Assembly (NCBI GenBank): GCA_016181935.1
Contig: JACOYI010000009.1
Location: 1-54,546, forward strand
Origin: Candidatus Niyogiibacteriota bacterium
GTDB taxonomy: Bacteria > Patescibacteriota > Minisyncoccia > HO2-45-28
DNA length: 54,546 bases
Direction: 5' to 3'
Of this stretch, positions 35,790-45,580 are shown piece by piece (the stretch's first letter is position 1; every line of letters begins with the position of its first letter). Made by a program: the position numbers and the translations under genes. Below the pieces are notes generated by a model. The model searched no databases. It was not told the origin of the DNA and was given only the letters and a program-made list of their open reading frames with translations.

Positions 35790-37052
35790 TCAACCTTCAA
35801 TTTGTTTCCACCCCCAGAACGCGGCCAGAGTAAAGGCCGCCATTAAAACCGCCGACAGCAGAAACGGCGCGTTGATGCCGTAGCGGTCCGCAAGAGGCCC
35901 CACGATCAGGATCCCGATGCCCCCTGCAAGCGCCCCGACCGCGCGATACACGCCGTTCAATTCGCCGATGTGGCGCTTGGGCATGAATCCCGTCGCGCGG
36001 CCGCCCAGGATCGGCACAACCATGGCGAACGACAATCCAAGAAAAAAGGCGAGTAAAGAAAGCAAGCGCAGATCCTGGATGAAATACAACAGAGCCAGAG
36101 TGACGGTCGAGAAAATACCGCTTGAAAGAACGATCGCGCGATTCGAAAAATGCTCCGCAAGAACGGCGAACGGCGCTTCAAAAACAAACGGGACAAGCGA
36201 CAACGCGAAGATCGCGCCGATCTGGATCGGCGTTGCGCCCAGCGCCTCTGAAAAGAGCGGAAGCAGAACCGCGCCCACTCCGGCGCTCGCCAGACCGAAT
36301 AAAAAGGAGAGCCGTCCTAAAAAAAACAGCCGCTGGTTATTCAAAAAATCGCGCACGCTTTCTTTGAATGCACCGACACGGAACGCGGGGAGCGCGCGCG
36401 ACCAGTCCGAAGAACCGCTGTGATCCGGCAAATAAAAAAGAGTCAGGAGAAGCGCGCCTCCGATCATGACGGGCGCCACATAAAACAAGGGTTCGATGCC
36501 GACCGCCGCAACAATAAAACCGGAAAGAAGAGCTCCGGCCACGATCGCCGCGTTCAGTCCCGTATCCAAAAATCCCATGGCTTCCGCGCGCTGATGCGGC
36601 GGGCTATGCGCGCGGATGTAGGTTTCGCTGGCCGACCAGAGCCCCGACGCAAGAAACGCGTGATAAAACCGGAACAGCGTGAACTGGAAGATCGTCCGCA
36701 TCAACGCAAGAAGAGGTCCCAAGGGAAGATACAAAAGCAAAAAAAACGCAATGAGTTTCTTCTTGGAAAGAATATCGGCGATGCGCCCGATCGGCACGGA
36801 CAATATGGCAAAAAATAGATAGAAAAATGCGGTCACGAGCGCCGTTTCCGTATAACCGCCGAGAATCTTGTTGAAATAGATCGGAAGAAACGGGTCCCAC
36901 AATCCCCAGAACAGGGAATAAAAACTCAAAATGAGCGTGACCCATTTGATGGATGCGGGAAGCGTGCGGAAATCGCGGCGCGCTGTGGAAAGCCCGCTAA
37001 AAAATTTCGGCATAAAATTTAGGCGGGCGAGCGCGCGAACCCATCGGATCAT
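35790..37052 (-). CDS. MFS-type transporter
   Basis: 12-TM-like; PIYFNKILGGYTETALVTAFFYLFFAILSVPIGRIADILSKKKLI; likely start MIRWVRAL at 37052. Confidence 0.88.
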   Translation of the reverse strand: MIRWVRALARLNFMPKFFSGLSTARRDFRTLPASIKWVTLILSFYSLFWGLWDPFLPIYFNKILGGYTETALVTAFFYLFFAILSVPIGRIADILSKKKLIAFFLLLYLPLGPLLALMRTIFQFTLFRFYHAFLASGLWSASETYIRAHSPPHQRAEAMGFLDTGLNAAIVAGALLSGFIVAAVGIEPLFYVAPVMIGGALLLTLFYLPDHSGSSDWSRALPAFRVGAFKESVRDFLNNQRLFFLGRLSFLFGLASAGVGAVLLPLFSEALGATPIQIGAIFALSLVPFVFEAPFAVLAEHFSNRAIVLSSGIFSTVTLALLYFIQDLRLLSLLAFFLGLSFAMVVPILGGRATGFMPKRHIGELNGVYRAVGALAGGIGILIVGPLADRYGINAPFLLSAVLMAAFTLAAFWGWKQIEG

Positions 37053-38626
37053 GGTTTGGAAAGAATAGGAATAAGCGAAACGCCGGTCATATCCGGAGCC
37101 GACCGCAGACCCAACAGTTCGAGCACGGTCGGCGCAACATCGGCAAGCACACCCTGCACATTCCGATACTGTTTCTCGATTTCGGCTCCGGTGCGCTCCC
37201 TGTTCCATTGAACCTCGGGTGTCGCGAGAAAGAAAGGAACGGGGTTCGACGTGTGCTTGGTGCGCGCTTCGCCTGTTTGACGGTAAAGTTTTTCCTCCGC
37301 ATTGCCGTGGTCAGACGTGATGACGAGCGCCCCGCCGCTCTTGATCACGGCGGGAACAAGCACCGACATCGCCCGATCCAGCGCTTCCAGCGCTTCCGCC
37401 GTTCTGGTGAAATTTCCGGTGTGCCCCACCATATCCGCGTTGGCGTAATTTACGAGAATGAAGTCGTACGTTCCAAGCCCGGCGATCACCGCTTCGGTGA
37501 TCTGAGGAGCGGACATTTCTGGCGCTTTTTCCGGCGAGGCTTCGGGCGACGGGATCAGGACCCAATCTTCATTGGGATAGCGCTCCTCGCGTCCGCCGTT
37601 GAAAAAATAGGTGACGTGCGCATATTTTTCGGTCTCGGCGATATGCAATTGCCGCAAACCGGCTTCGGACACGACGCGAGAGAGCGGTTGCTCGATCAAA
37701 ATCGGCTCAAACGCGACTTCGGCCGGAAACGACTGATCGTATTGCGTCATGGTCACAAATAACAGGTTCGGGATCTTGCGGCGCCCGAATCGGTCGAATC
37801 CATCGAGCACGAACGCGGATGTCAGCTCCCGCGCGCTATCCTCTCGGAAATCGAGAAACAGAACCGCATCCCCTTTTTGGATGCGTCCCACCGGCAGTCC
37901 CGACTCTTCTAGGTATCCCGCCTCGATGAATTCATCGGTGATTTTTTTTGCGTAATTCGCCTCAATATGAAGCGACGGATGCGCGTAGGGCGCCCCTTTG
38001 CCAATGGTCAATAATTGGTAGGTTTTTTCAATAAAATCCCAATGCCCATCGCGGTCGAGCGCCCAGCGGCGGCCGATGACCGAGGCGATCTTGGCGAACG
38101 CAAAGTCCGAGACCAGCCGCTTTTCGAGTTCCATGAACCAGCCCGCCGCTTCTTGCTGGGGCGCATCCCGTCCGTCCGTAAAAAGATGCAGATACAATTC
38201 GGCAATGCCGGCTCTGCGGGCGAATTCGAGCATGGCGTACAAATGGTCGGCATGCGCGTGCACGGAGCCGGACGAAAAAAGCCCCATGGCATGAAGACGC
38301 GATTGATTTTTCCGGACATGCCCGACCGCTTTCTCGAATGCCGGATTCGAAAAAAAACTGCCGTCCTCGATGGCGAGCGAGATCCGCGGAAGGTGCGAAT
38401 AGATCGCGCGCCCCGCGCCCATGGTCCGGTGCCCGACCTCGGAATTCCCCTCCTCCCCCCACGGCAGACCGACGGCCGTGCCGGACGCCTGCAAGACCGT
38501 GAACGGGCAATGTTTTTCGAGCATCTCAAATGTCGGGCGCTTTGCGTACCGCCACGTGGACTGGGGCGAGCCGATATTCACGCCGAATCCGTCGAGGACC
38601 GCGAGGACGACTGGTTTGTACGGCAT
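37049..38626 (-). CDS. gpmI: 2,3-bisphosphoglycerate-independent phosphoglycerate mutase
   Basis: VVLAVLDGFG, EEGNSEVGHRTMGAGRAIYSHLPRIS, HLFTDGRD, VNYANADMVGHTGN, ITSDHGNAE, HTSNPVPF. Confidence 0.96.
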   Translation of the reverse strand: MPYKPVVLAVLDGFGVNIGSPQSTWRYAKRPTFEMLEKHCPFTVLQASGTAVGLPWGEEGNSEVGHRTMGAGRAIYSHLPRISLAIEDGSFFSNPAFEKAVGHVRKNQSRLHAMGLFSSGSVHAHADHLYAMLEFARRAGIAELYLHLFTDGRDAPQQEAAGWFMELEKRLVSDFAFAKIASVIGRRWALDRDGHWDFIEKTYQLLTIGKGAPYAHPSLHIEANYAKKITDEFIEAGYLEESGLPVGRIQKGDAVLFLDFREDSARELTSAFVLDGFDRFGRRKIPNLLFVTMTQYDQSFPAEVAFEPILIEQPLSRVVSEAGLRQLHIAETEKYAHVTYFFNGGREERYPNEDWVLIPSPEASPEKAPEMSAPQITEAVIAGLGTYDFILVNYANADMVGHTGNFTRTAEALEALDRAMSVLVPAVIKSGGALVITSDHGNAEEKLYRQTGEARTKHTSNPVPFFLATPEVQWNRERTGAEIEKQYRNVQGVLADVAPTVLELLGLRSAPDMTGVSLIPILSKP

Positions 38627-38726
38627 ACGGTTATTTTACGATACTTGACAAGTAAAGAAAAAGAGAGTAATTTTAACCTGGATTTTTCCGGATTTTGCAC
38701 ATTAAACTTCTCGATATGGAGGTCAA

Positions 38727-39125
38727 ATGAAAGCGAAATTCGCTTTGCTCCTCGGAGTCCTCGTCGCTGGCGTGCTTGCGGGCTGTAGCACTCCTCTTGA
38801 AAAATCAGCGATCACGGGCATCGAACTCAAGAAGACCCTCGATAACGAACTTTTCATTGTTTTTACCGACGTTACCGGGCTTCGTTTGGGAAAAGATGCG
38901 TTCATTAGCGGGCCTGAAAATCTGCGCATTTCCGTTGACAATACTATGCCGGAAGGAACGATGATGGTGAGCGGCACTTTTTTTGTGAACGCCTCCTCGC
39001 CCGACGGGGATATCATTCGGAGCTGTGATGGTCGCGCTTGTTTTCTTGACACCGCCGAGCTCTTCGTGCCATCCCTTGAAATCAAAAAACGAATCGAGAA
39101 AGAGCTCCGCGCTGAATCGCAATAA
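38727..39125 (+). CDS. small lipoprotein
   Basis: MKAKFALLLGVLVAGVLAGCSTPLEKS lipobox; RBS gatatggagg. Confidence 0.75.
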   Translation: MKAKFALLLGVLVAGVLAGCSTPLEKSAITGIELKKTLDNELFIVFTDVTGLRLGKDAFISGPENLRISVDNTMPEGTMMVSGTFFVNASSPDGDIIRSCDGRACFLDTAELFVPSLEIKKRIEKELRAESQ

Positions 39126-39159
39126 CCGAACCGGCCCCGCTTTACGCGGGGATTTTTAT

Positions 39160-39188
39160 TTGACATCCGAGATGCGTTTTGCTATACT
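39160..39188 (+). promoter_or_regulatory. sigma70-type promoter for rny
   Basis: TTGACA-17 nt-TATACT. Confidence 0.8.
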
Positions 39189-39235
39189 AAATCCGTTCTT
39201 ACTTATTCATTTTATGAAACCTTTTCGTTTTATTT

Positions 39236-40759
39236 ATGTCATTTCTCACACCGACGCTTCTTGCGGCGGTGGTCGGGGGCGCAATCATCGGATATATTGC
39301 GCGCCATATCATCGGCCTCGAGAAGCGCAACTCCATCGAACTCAAGATCAAGCAGCTGTTACTCGACGCTAAAACGGAGGCGCAAAAAACCGTAGACGAA
39401 GCGAAAGCGAAATCAAACGAAATTCTCGAGCAGACGAAGCGCGAAGAAAAAGAACGCGAGGGGACGCTCCGCAAACTGGAGGAACGGGTCGCGCAAAAAG
39501 ATGAGGCGATCGAAAAACGGCGCTCCTCGCTCGAAATAGAAACTCGCACCCTCGAAAAACAAAAACAGGACGTGCACGCCAAGACCGAGGCGCTAGCCGC
39601 CATCGAAACTCAAAAACAGCGGGAGCTCGAAAAACTTTCCGCGCTCACAAAAGAGGAAGCAAAAAACGAACTGTTGAAAAGCGTGGAACAGGATTATGAA
39701 TCCGATATTCTCGCGCGTATTCAAAAGGTCGAAAATTTCGGAAATGAACGGCTCGAACAGCGCGCACGTGAAACCCTGGCCGCGATCATTCAGCGCCTCG
39801 CATCGTCCACGGCTTCGGAACTGACGACAACGAATGTCGCGATCACGTCCGAAGACATCAAGGGAAAGATCATCGGAAAAGAAGGCCGCAACATCCGGGC
39901 GCTCGAACGCGCGGCGGGCGTTGAGGTCATCGTGGACGACACGCCGGGCGCCATTGTCATTTCGAGTTTTGATCCGGTGCGGCGCCACACCGCAAAGATC
40001 GCGCTTGAAAATTTGATCCTCGACGGACGCATCCAGCCCGCGCGCATCGAGGAAATGGTGGAAAAAGCAAAAGCGGAAATCGAAAAAATGATCAAAGAAG
40101 CGGGGGAAGCGGCGCTCTACGAGGTCGGTATTTTTGATGTCGATCCGCGGCTGACGATGCTGTTGGGCCGTCTGCGGTTCCGCACGAGTTTCGGACAAAA
40201 CGTTTTGCAGCATTCGATCGAAATGACGCACTTGGCGGGAATGCTCGCGGGAGAACTCGGCGCGGATGTCGCGATCGCCAAAAAAGGCGCGCTCTTTCAT
40301 GACATCGGCAAGGCCGTGGACCATGAAATTCAGGGAACGCATGTGGAGATCGGACGGCGCATCCTCCAGAAATTCAACGCGGATCATCGCGTGATCCAAG
40401 CGATGCAATCGCACCATGAGGAATATCCGTATGAGACGCTCGAATCCGTCATTGTGCAGACGGTGGATGCCCTTTCGGCGTCCCGCCCCGGAGCGCGAAG
40501 AGACAGCACGGAAAATTATTTGAAGCGCCTCGAGGACCTTGAACGCATTTCCCTGTCGTTTGACGGGATCGAGAAGGCCTACGCGATCCAAGCCGGCCGC
40601 GAGATCCGCATTTTCGTAACACCCGAAAAAATATCGGATCTTGATATGAAAAAGATCGCGCGGGACATCGCCAACCGCATCGAACAAGAACTGAAATATC
40701 CGGGTGAAATCAAGGTGCATGCCATCCGCGAAACGCGCGCGGTTGAATATGCGCGATAG
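39236..40759 (+). CDS. rny: ribonuclease Y
   Basis: N-terminal TM plus coiled coil, GKIIGKEGRNIRALERAAGVEVIVDDTPGAIVISSFDPVRR, HDIGKAVDHEIQGTHVEIG. Confidence 0.97.
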   Translation: MSFLTPTLLAAVVGGAIIGYIARHIIGLEKRNSIELKIKQLLLDAKTEAQKTVDEAKAKSNEILEQTKREEKEREGTLRKLEERVAQKDEAIEKRRSSLEIETRTLEKQKQDVHAKTEALAAIETQKQRELEKLSALTKEEAKNELLKSVEQDYESDILARIQKVENFGNERLEQRARETLAAIIQRLASSTASELTTTNVAITSEDIKGKIIGKEGRNIRALERAAGVEVIVDDTPGAIVISSFDPVRRHTAKIALENLILDGRIQPARIEEMVEKAKAEIEKMIKEAGEAALYEVGIFDVDPRLTMLLGRLRFRTSFGQNVLQHSIEMTHLAGMLAGELGADVAIAKKGALFHDIGKAVDHEIQGTHVEIGRRILQKFNADHRVIQAMQSHHEEYPYETLESVIVQTVDALSASRPGARRDSTENYLKRLEDLERISLSFDGIEKAYAIQAGREIRIFVTPEKISDLDMKKIARDIANRIEQELKYPGEIKVHAIRETRAVEYAR

Positions 40760-40817
40760 AAACACGGCGTGAAACGTGCTACAGTAAAGCCGAATTTTAT
40801 TATTAAGTAAAAAAACC

Positions 40818-41090
40818 ATGAATAAAGAAATGTTCGTTGATGTTGTTCGTGAGAAAACGGGCGACACAAAAAAACAAACGGAAGAGCTCGTCGCTCTGAT
40901 ATTCGACACGATCGCAGATACCCTTCGAAGCGGCGGCGAAGTTTCCATTTCCGGATTCGGAACATTCTCGGTCATCGCCCGTAAGGCCCGCGTCGCGCGC
41001 AATCCCCGCACCGGGGAAGCCGTGCACGTCCCTGCAACCAAAGCCCCGAAATTCAAAGCGGGCAAAGGATTGAAAGACGCCGTTAAATAA
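40818..41090 (+). CDS. HU family DNA-binding protein
   Basis: MNKEMFVDVVREKTGDTKKQTEELVALIFDTIADTLRSGGEVSISGFGTFSVIARKARVARNPRTGE. Confidence 0.96.
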   Translation: MNKEMFVDVVREKTGDTKKQTEELVALIFDTIADTLRSGGEVSISGFGTFSVIARKARVARNPRTGEAVHVPATKAPKFKAGKGLKDAVK

Positions 41091-41117
41091 TCGGGCGGAC
41101 TCGCGGGTCCGCATATC

Positions 41118-41804
41118 ATGAAAGCCGTTATTCTGGCCGCCGGAGAAGGTCTTCGCATGCGGCCGCTCACGCTCGACAAACCGAAGCCCTTGTTGGAGGT
41201 CGCGGGAAAACCGCTTCTCGTCCATATCTGGGAATCGCTCCCGTCCGCCATTGATGAGGTGATTGTGGTTGTGGGCTACAAGAGCGACGCCATTCGCGCG
41301 TATTTCGGCAACGAATATCTCGGCAAAAAAATAACCTATATTGTGCAGAGCGAAAAAACCGGCACGGCGCGGGCGTTGCAGTTATGCCGCGAGGCGCTCG
41401 GAGAAGAACGCTTTTTACTGCTCTACGCCGACGATCTGCACCACCGCGAAAGCATTGAGAAATGTCTGGCTTATGAGCGCGCCCTGCTCGTCGCGCACAG
41501 AGACGACCCGCGGAAATTCGGCGTCGTCGTCACCGACGACAGAAACCGGATCGTGGACATCGAGGAAAAGCCGGAACATCCGAAATCGCATCGGGTCGCG
41601 GCCGGCGTCTATGTGCTCGACTCCCATATTTTCGATTATGAACCTGCGCGCTCGCCGTCCGGAGAGTATTTTTTAACGGATATGATCGGCCAAATGCTCC
41701 GTGAGCACGACGTGATCGCGATCAAAACGGAATTCTGGCACCCCATCGGCTACCCCGAGGACCTGAAAACAGCCGAAGAATTGTTAAAACAGCGGGAACT
41801 TTGA
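41118..41804 (+). CDS. sugar-phosphate nucleotidyltransferase family protein
   Basis: MKAVILAAGEGLRMRPLTLDKPKPLLEVAGKPLL; LLYADDLH; FGVVVTDDRNRIVDIEEKPEHPKS. Confidence 0.9.
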   Translation: MKAVILAAGEGLRMRPLTLDKPKPLLEVAGKPLLVHIWESLPSAIDEVIVVVGYKSDAIRAYFGNEYLGKKITYIVQSEKTGTARALQLCREALGEERFLLLYADDLHHRESIEKCLAYERALLVAHRDDPRKFGVVVTDDRNRIVDIEEKPEHPKSHRVAAGVYVLDSHIFDYEPARSPSGEYFLTDMIGQMLREHDVIAIKTEFWHPIGYPEDLKTAEELLKQREL

Positions 41805-41805
41805 T

Positions 41806-42162
41806 TTATATAGGATAGGCCACTTCAAAATAGTGAACGTGTCCTGCGTCTATGTCGAATGCATTCGTCAGATAGGCGCGGATTTTTTCCGGATCGAACG
41901 GCTTGCAGGAAAAAACATCCACGCAAATTTCCCGCGGCCTGGAAAATGTATGAATGGAGATGTGCGAAAAATCCACGATGCAAATAGCGGTGAGGCCGGG
42001 ATTTTCGGGAACGCCCTGTACCACCCACGGCCCGCCCACAATGGTCATTTCGCAAATCGTTGCAATCTCCGCCAGAACGCGACGTAAATGATTTTCATCG
42101 TCCGTGAATTTTCCGTCGATCGCTTCGGCGTCAAAAATCCAATGGAATCGCTTGGTGATCAT
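41806..42162 (-). CDS. S-adenosylmethionine decarboxylase proenzyme-like (SpeH family)
   Basis: IVDFSHISIHTFSRPREICVDVFSCKPFDPEKI. Confidence 0.82.
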   Translation of the reverse strand: MITKRFHWIFDAEAIDGKFTDDENHLRRVLAEIATICEMTIVGGPWVVQGVPENPGLTAICIVDFSHISIHTFSRPREICVDVFSCKPFDPEKIRAYLTNAFDIDAGHVHYFEVAYPI

Positions 42163-42299
42163 CGCAATGAATGTAGTATGGGAAACTCCTGCAAATCGTC
42201 AACCTGTGGATTTCTTTTTGGGACGCCGAGCGCGCACTAGGGGCGTGTTTCGTGCCATTAAAAAAATCCCGACACGGGGTCGGGACTTGTTTGCTTTGC

Positions 42300-43022
42300 T
42301 CACTCGCGGATCAGAAAGGAATCTACGATTTCTTGGAATTCGTCGAACGGCTGGTTGACCGCCGTGCTCAATTCGCTGAGCTCCATGGAGCGTGCATCGA
42401 ATGATTCGTCGAGGTTCCCAGCGGACGCGACCATTCTGGTGACGAACTCTTTGGCCGCCGTTTCCTGCGCGCGGATGTGTTCGTTCCATTTGAGCATACG
42501 GGGACCAGCGAGTCTCAAGATCTCCAAACCGATCATCGTCTTCGTCAGCGTGAATGAACGCCTTTCGTCGCCGCGCAAAACCTCGAGTACGAACGTTTCC
42601 GGAGCTCCGAGGATGGCGGTTCTTACCGATTCGGTGCATTCGTCGCCCGTATCCGAACACGAAACCGCTTGGCCGTTGACGGCAACGATCCGATCCATCC
42701 CATGAATCCCCGCTACAGCCGCGGGCGAGTCCTTCCACAAACCCGTGATCACAACTTCGAGGGGGTCGGCGGAGGTACCGAGACGCATCGTCGTCATAGT
42801 GATACCGATCCCGTGGAAGGGATAGAACGCGACTTTTGCGCGAAGCCTTTCCACGCCGGCCTCGCCCACCAACGGCGCAACATGCCATACGTAGTGCATT
42901 GCGAGCTTCTGATACATCGTGTCGGGCGAAGGACCGCTGTTTGCCGGAACTTGCTCTGCGAACGCGCCGAACGGGACCGCAAGCAGAAGTGCGGAAAAAA
43001 TGGCAATGACGAAGTTTTTCAT
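42300..43022 (-). CDS. exported PDZ-domain protein
   Basis: Signal peptide; VITGLWKDSPAAVAGIHGMDRIVAVNGQAV. Confidence 0.75.
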   Translation of the reverse strand: MKNFVIAIFSALLLAVPFGAFAEQVPANSGPSPDTMYQKLAMHYVWHVAPLVGEAGVERLRAKVAFYPFHGIGITMTTMRLGTSADPLEVVITGLWKDSPAAVAGIHGMDRIVAVNGQAVSCSDTGDECTESVRTAILGAPETFVLEVLRGDERRSFTLTKTMIGLEILRLAGPRMLKWNEHIRAQETAAKEFVTRMVASAGNLDESFDARSMELSELSTAVNQPFDEFQEIVDSFLIRE

Positions 43023-43063
43023 ACCGCTTCCTCTCCTTGAAAAGGAACCTGCTTCAAAGCCAC

Positions 43064-43113
43064 CACCATCCTATCAAACCGCGCGCGCCTGTCAATTGTT
43101 TGATAGGATGGTG
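43064..43113. repeat. 16-bp perfect inverted repeat in divergent promoter region
   Basis: CACCATCCTATCAAAC-18 nt-GTTTGATAGGATGGTG. Confidence 0.9.
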
Positions 43114-43118
43114 GCATC

Positions 43119-43382
43119 ATGAACCTTCTCGGCATCATCCGCTGGTCCACATTCGTTTCCACTCTTTTGATGGCGGCGTTCGGCTATTCTGACCAGTTGC
43201 GCCTCATCATTCAAAACAAAAGCACCGCAGGACTTTCATTCGTGATGATCCTGCTCTCCGTATGGACGTGGGGAAGTTACATGCTCTACGGATGGCTCAT
43301 CGGCGACCGGAAAATTTTCTGGCCGAATCTCGCGGGCACCGCCATCGTCGGGGCCATTCTCGTCAGTTTTTTTGTTTTTTGA
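43119..43382 (+). CDS. SemiSWEET/PQ-loop family small transporter
   Basis: 87 aa, 3 TM: GYSDQLRLIIQNKSTAGLSFVMILLSVWTWGSYMLYG. Confidence 0.8.
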   Translation: MNLLGIIRWSTFVSTLLMAAFGYSDQLRLIIQNKSTAGLSFVMILLSVWTWGSYMLYGWLIGDRKIFWPNLAGTAIVGAILVSFFVF

Positions 43383-43413
43383 AATGAGCTCAGAGCGCTC
43401 ATTTTTGTTTTTG

Positions 43414-43485
43414 TGCGGCTGGCGGGAGTCGAACCCGCGTTTGCTGCTTGGAAGGCAGCCATAATAGCCGTTATACGACAGCCGC
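43414..43485 (-). tRNA. tRNA-Gly (UCC)
   Basis: GCGGCTGTCGTATAACGGCTATTATGGCTGCCTTCCAAGCAGC..GCGGGTTCGACTCCCGCCAGCCGC. Confidence 0.92.
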
Positions 43486-43530
43486 AGTACGGCATTACTG
43501 TACCGTATTTTCATTCAAAATAAAACCCGC

Positions 43531-44397
43531 CTAATATTCGGCGGGTTTTGCCGGCTCATCTGTTTTGAAAAAATCTTTCAGCTCATCCGGACATTCCGGA
43601 CAGTCGTTGAGGATCGCTTCGCGGATCGCGTCGATCCGGCCTGCGGCGCCCAAAACAACATACGGATCGGCGTTGCTGGAAGAAAGGCCGGCAAATTCGT
43701 ACGCGCCATCGCGGATCGCAACGAGCGGCCCTCCGCTGTCGCCGGAAATGATGCCGTTCGATACCATGAAAAAATCCTCTCGTAAAAGCTCCCCGCCCGG
43801 CGGATTCCATTCGAACGGCAAAGAAAGCCCGCTTACGATCCCCGGTCGCACATTGACATCGCTTAAGCTCAATGGATACCCGAATACGTACAAAAAATTG
43901 CCGGTTTTCAGATCCACACTTTTCCCCATTGCGTAGGGAAACGAGGGAAGAACGACATTTGGCGGCAATTCAAAGATCGCAAAATCCTTTACCCGATCAA
44001 CGTGGATCAGTTTTATCGGAATACCCGGATGCGCATACCACAGAAAAAACCACTCGGAAACTTTTTTTGCCGGCATCGTTACGCGACCCTGAAAAGGCAC
44101 CATGACCTCAAATTCGCCATCCGGCGCAACCACATGCGCGACCGTAAGGATGTATTTCTCCGCGACGACCGTCCCACTCACGGACCGGCTATCGGGATAA
44201 TGCGCGCCGTCCTGTGTCTCGAACATCGTCGCGGAAACGATGCGGACCACCGATGCTTTGATGCGATCCATCGCCGCCGGATCGACCAGCACATTGTTGT
44301 TGTCGTACTCGCCATCCGGAGACGGAATATAAAAATATGCGCCGATGCCAACGATCGCAATAAAAACAAGAACCACGAAAACGCCGATTTTTTTCAT
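43531..44397 (-). CDS. trypsin-like serine protease, membrane anchored
   Basis: N-terminal TM; catalytic triad context LTVAHVV, KDFAIFEL, ISGDSGGPLV. Confidence 0.85.
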   Translation of the reverse strand: MKKIGVFVVLVFIAIVGIGAYFYIPSPDGEYDNNNVLVDPAAMDRIKASVVRIVSATMFETQDGAHYPDSRSVSGTVVAEKYILTVAHVVAPDGEFEVMVPFQGRVTMPAKKVSEWFFLWYAHPGIPIKLIHVDRVKDFAIFELPPNVVLPSFPYAMGKSVDLKTGNFLYVFGYPLSLSDVNVRPGIVSGLSLPFEWNPPGGELLREDFFMVSNGIISGDSGGPLVAIRDGAYEFAGLSSSNADPYVVLGAAGRIDAIREAILNDCPECPDELKDFFKTDEPAKPAEY

Positions 44398-44512
44398 GGG
44401 AATCGCCTCTCAAGGAACAAAGCGTAGTTAATTCCAGTGTATCACTTCCCTTGCCGGAATACGCTTGGCATGATACATTCACTGCGGAAACTTTCACATT
44501 TCGGGAGGCATT

Positions 44513-45544
44513 ATGACGATATTGAGATTGAAATACGGCGAAAATCCATGGCAGGAAGACGCAGAGTACAAACAGAATCCGTACAGAAAAGACGACCCGC
44601 TGGCACTTCACCAATTCGGACTCATGGAAGGAAAAGAACCGAGCTACAACATCTTCACGGATCTCGACCGTGCGCTCCAGACCATCACGCATATCGCGGC
44701 GGCCTTCTCAAGAAATCTCGATCGGGTATCGGCAATCGCGGTCGGCATCAAACACGGGAATCCGTGCGGTGCGGCCATTGCGGATGATCCGCGAGAAGCG
44801 CTGCGCCTGATGATCGAGGGCGATCCGCTTTCGCTCTTCGGCGGGTTCGTCATCACGAATTTTTCGATCGGCGAAAGAATGGCGGATCTTTTGTCCGGAT
44901 ACCCGTTTACGCAATTGAAAGCGCGCCGGATCCTGGATGGCATCGCGGCTCCGGATTTCGAGAGCGAAGCCAAAAAAATCCTGTCGCGCAAAGACGGCAA
45001 ATGTCGAATGTTTGCGAATCCCGCCCTCACCGAGCTCCATGAACAACCGCTCGACCTGAAACCCCGAATCCGCTATGTGCGCGGCGGCATGCTTGTCCAG
45101 CAAAATTACACCTACGTTCTGGATCTTGATGACGCTGAACTTCAAATTACGGGCAAGATTCTCGAATACGATGATCGCGATTTCATCCTTGCATGGGCCA
45201 TCGGCTCGACCTCGAACAGCAACACCATCACGCTTGTGAAAAATGGAAAACTTATCGGTAACGGCGTTGGCCAGCAAGACCGTGTGGGCGCCTGCAAGCT
45301 TGCGGTGGAGCGGGCGCAGCGGAGCGGACACGATATCGCGGGCGCCCTCGCCTACTCCGACAGCTTTTTCCCGTTCACGGACGGCATTGATGTTCTGGCT
45401 GATGCCGGAGTAAAAATAATCTTTACCTCGCGCCGTTCTAACCACCTTAAGCGCGATGCTGAGATTGCGGAACAGTGCAACAAACGCGGCATCGTCCTCT
45501 GGACCCTGCCAGATGCCAAATGCCGCGGATTTTTCGGACACTAA
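44513..45544 (+). CDS. purH: AICAR transformylase (PurH C-terminal domain only)
   Basis: LRLKYGENPWQ, SYNIFTDLDRAL, GIKHGNPCGAAIAD, VRGGMLVQQ, NSNTITLVKNGKLIGNGVGQQDRVGACKLAVERA, AYSDSFFPFTDGIDVLADAG; no N-terminal MGS/IMPCH domain. Confidence 0.9.
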   Translation: MTILRLKYGENPWQEDAEYKQNPYRKDDPLALHQFGLMEGKEPSYNIFTDLDRALQTITHIAAAFSRNLDRVSAIAVGIKHGNPCGAAIADDPREALRLMIEGDPLSLFGGFVITNFSIGERMADLLSGYPFTQLKARRILDGIAAPDFESEAKKILSRKDGKCRMFANPALTELHEQPLDLKPRIRYVRGGMLVQQNYTYVLDLDDAELQITGKILEYDDRDFILAWAIGSTSNSNTITLVKNGKLIGNGVGQQDRVGACKLAVERAQRSGHDIAGALAYSDSFFPFTDGIDVLADAGVKIIFTSRRSNHLKRDAEIAEQCNKRGIVLWTLPDAKCRGFFGH

Positions 45545-45580
45545 ACAAAACACGCCAACCCCGAGGGGTTAGCGCGATTT

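Noticed and set aside
38015-38788. 257-aa plus-strand ORF antisense to gpmI
   Set aside because: Shadow of a confident gpmI.
39593-41251. 552-aa minus-strand ORF antisense to rny/HU
   Set aside because: Shadow ORF of well-identified RNase Y and HU genes; sequence has no recognisable domains and is Arg/Phe-rich as expected from codon mirroring.
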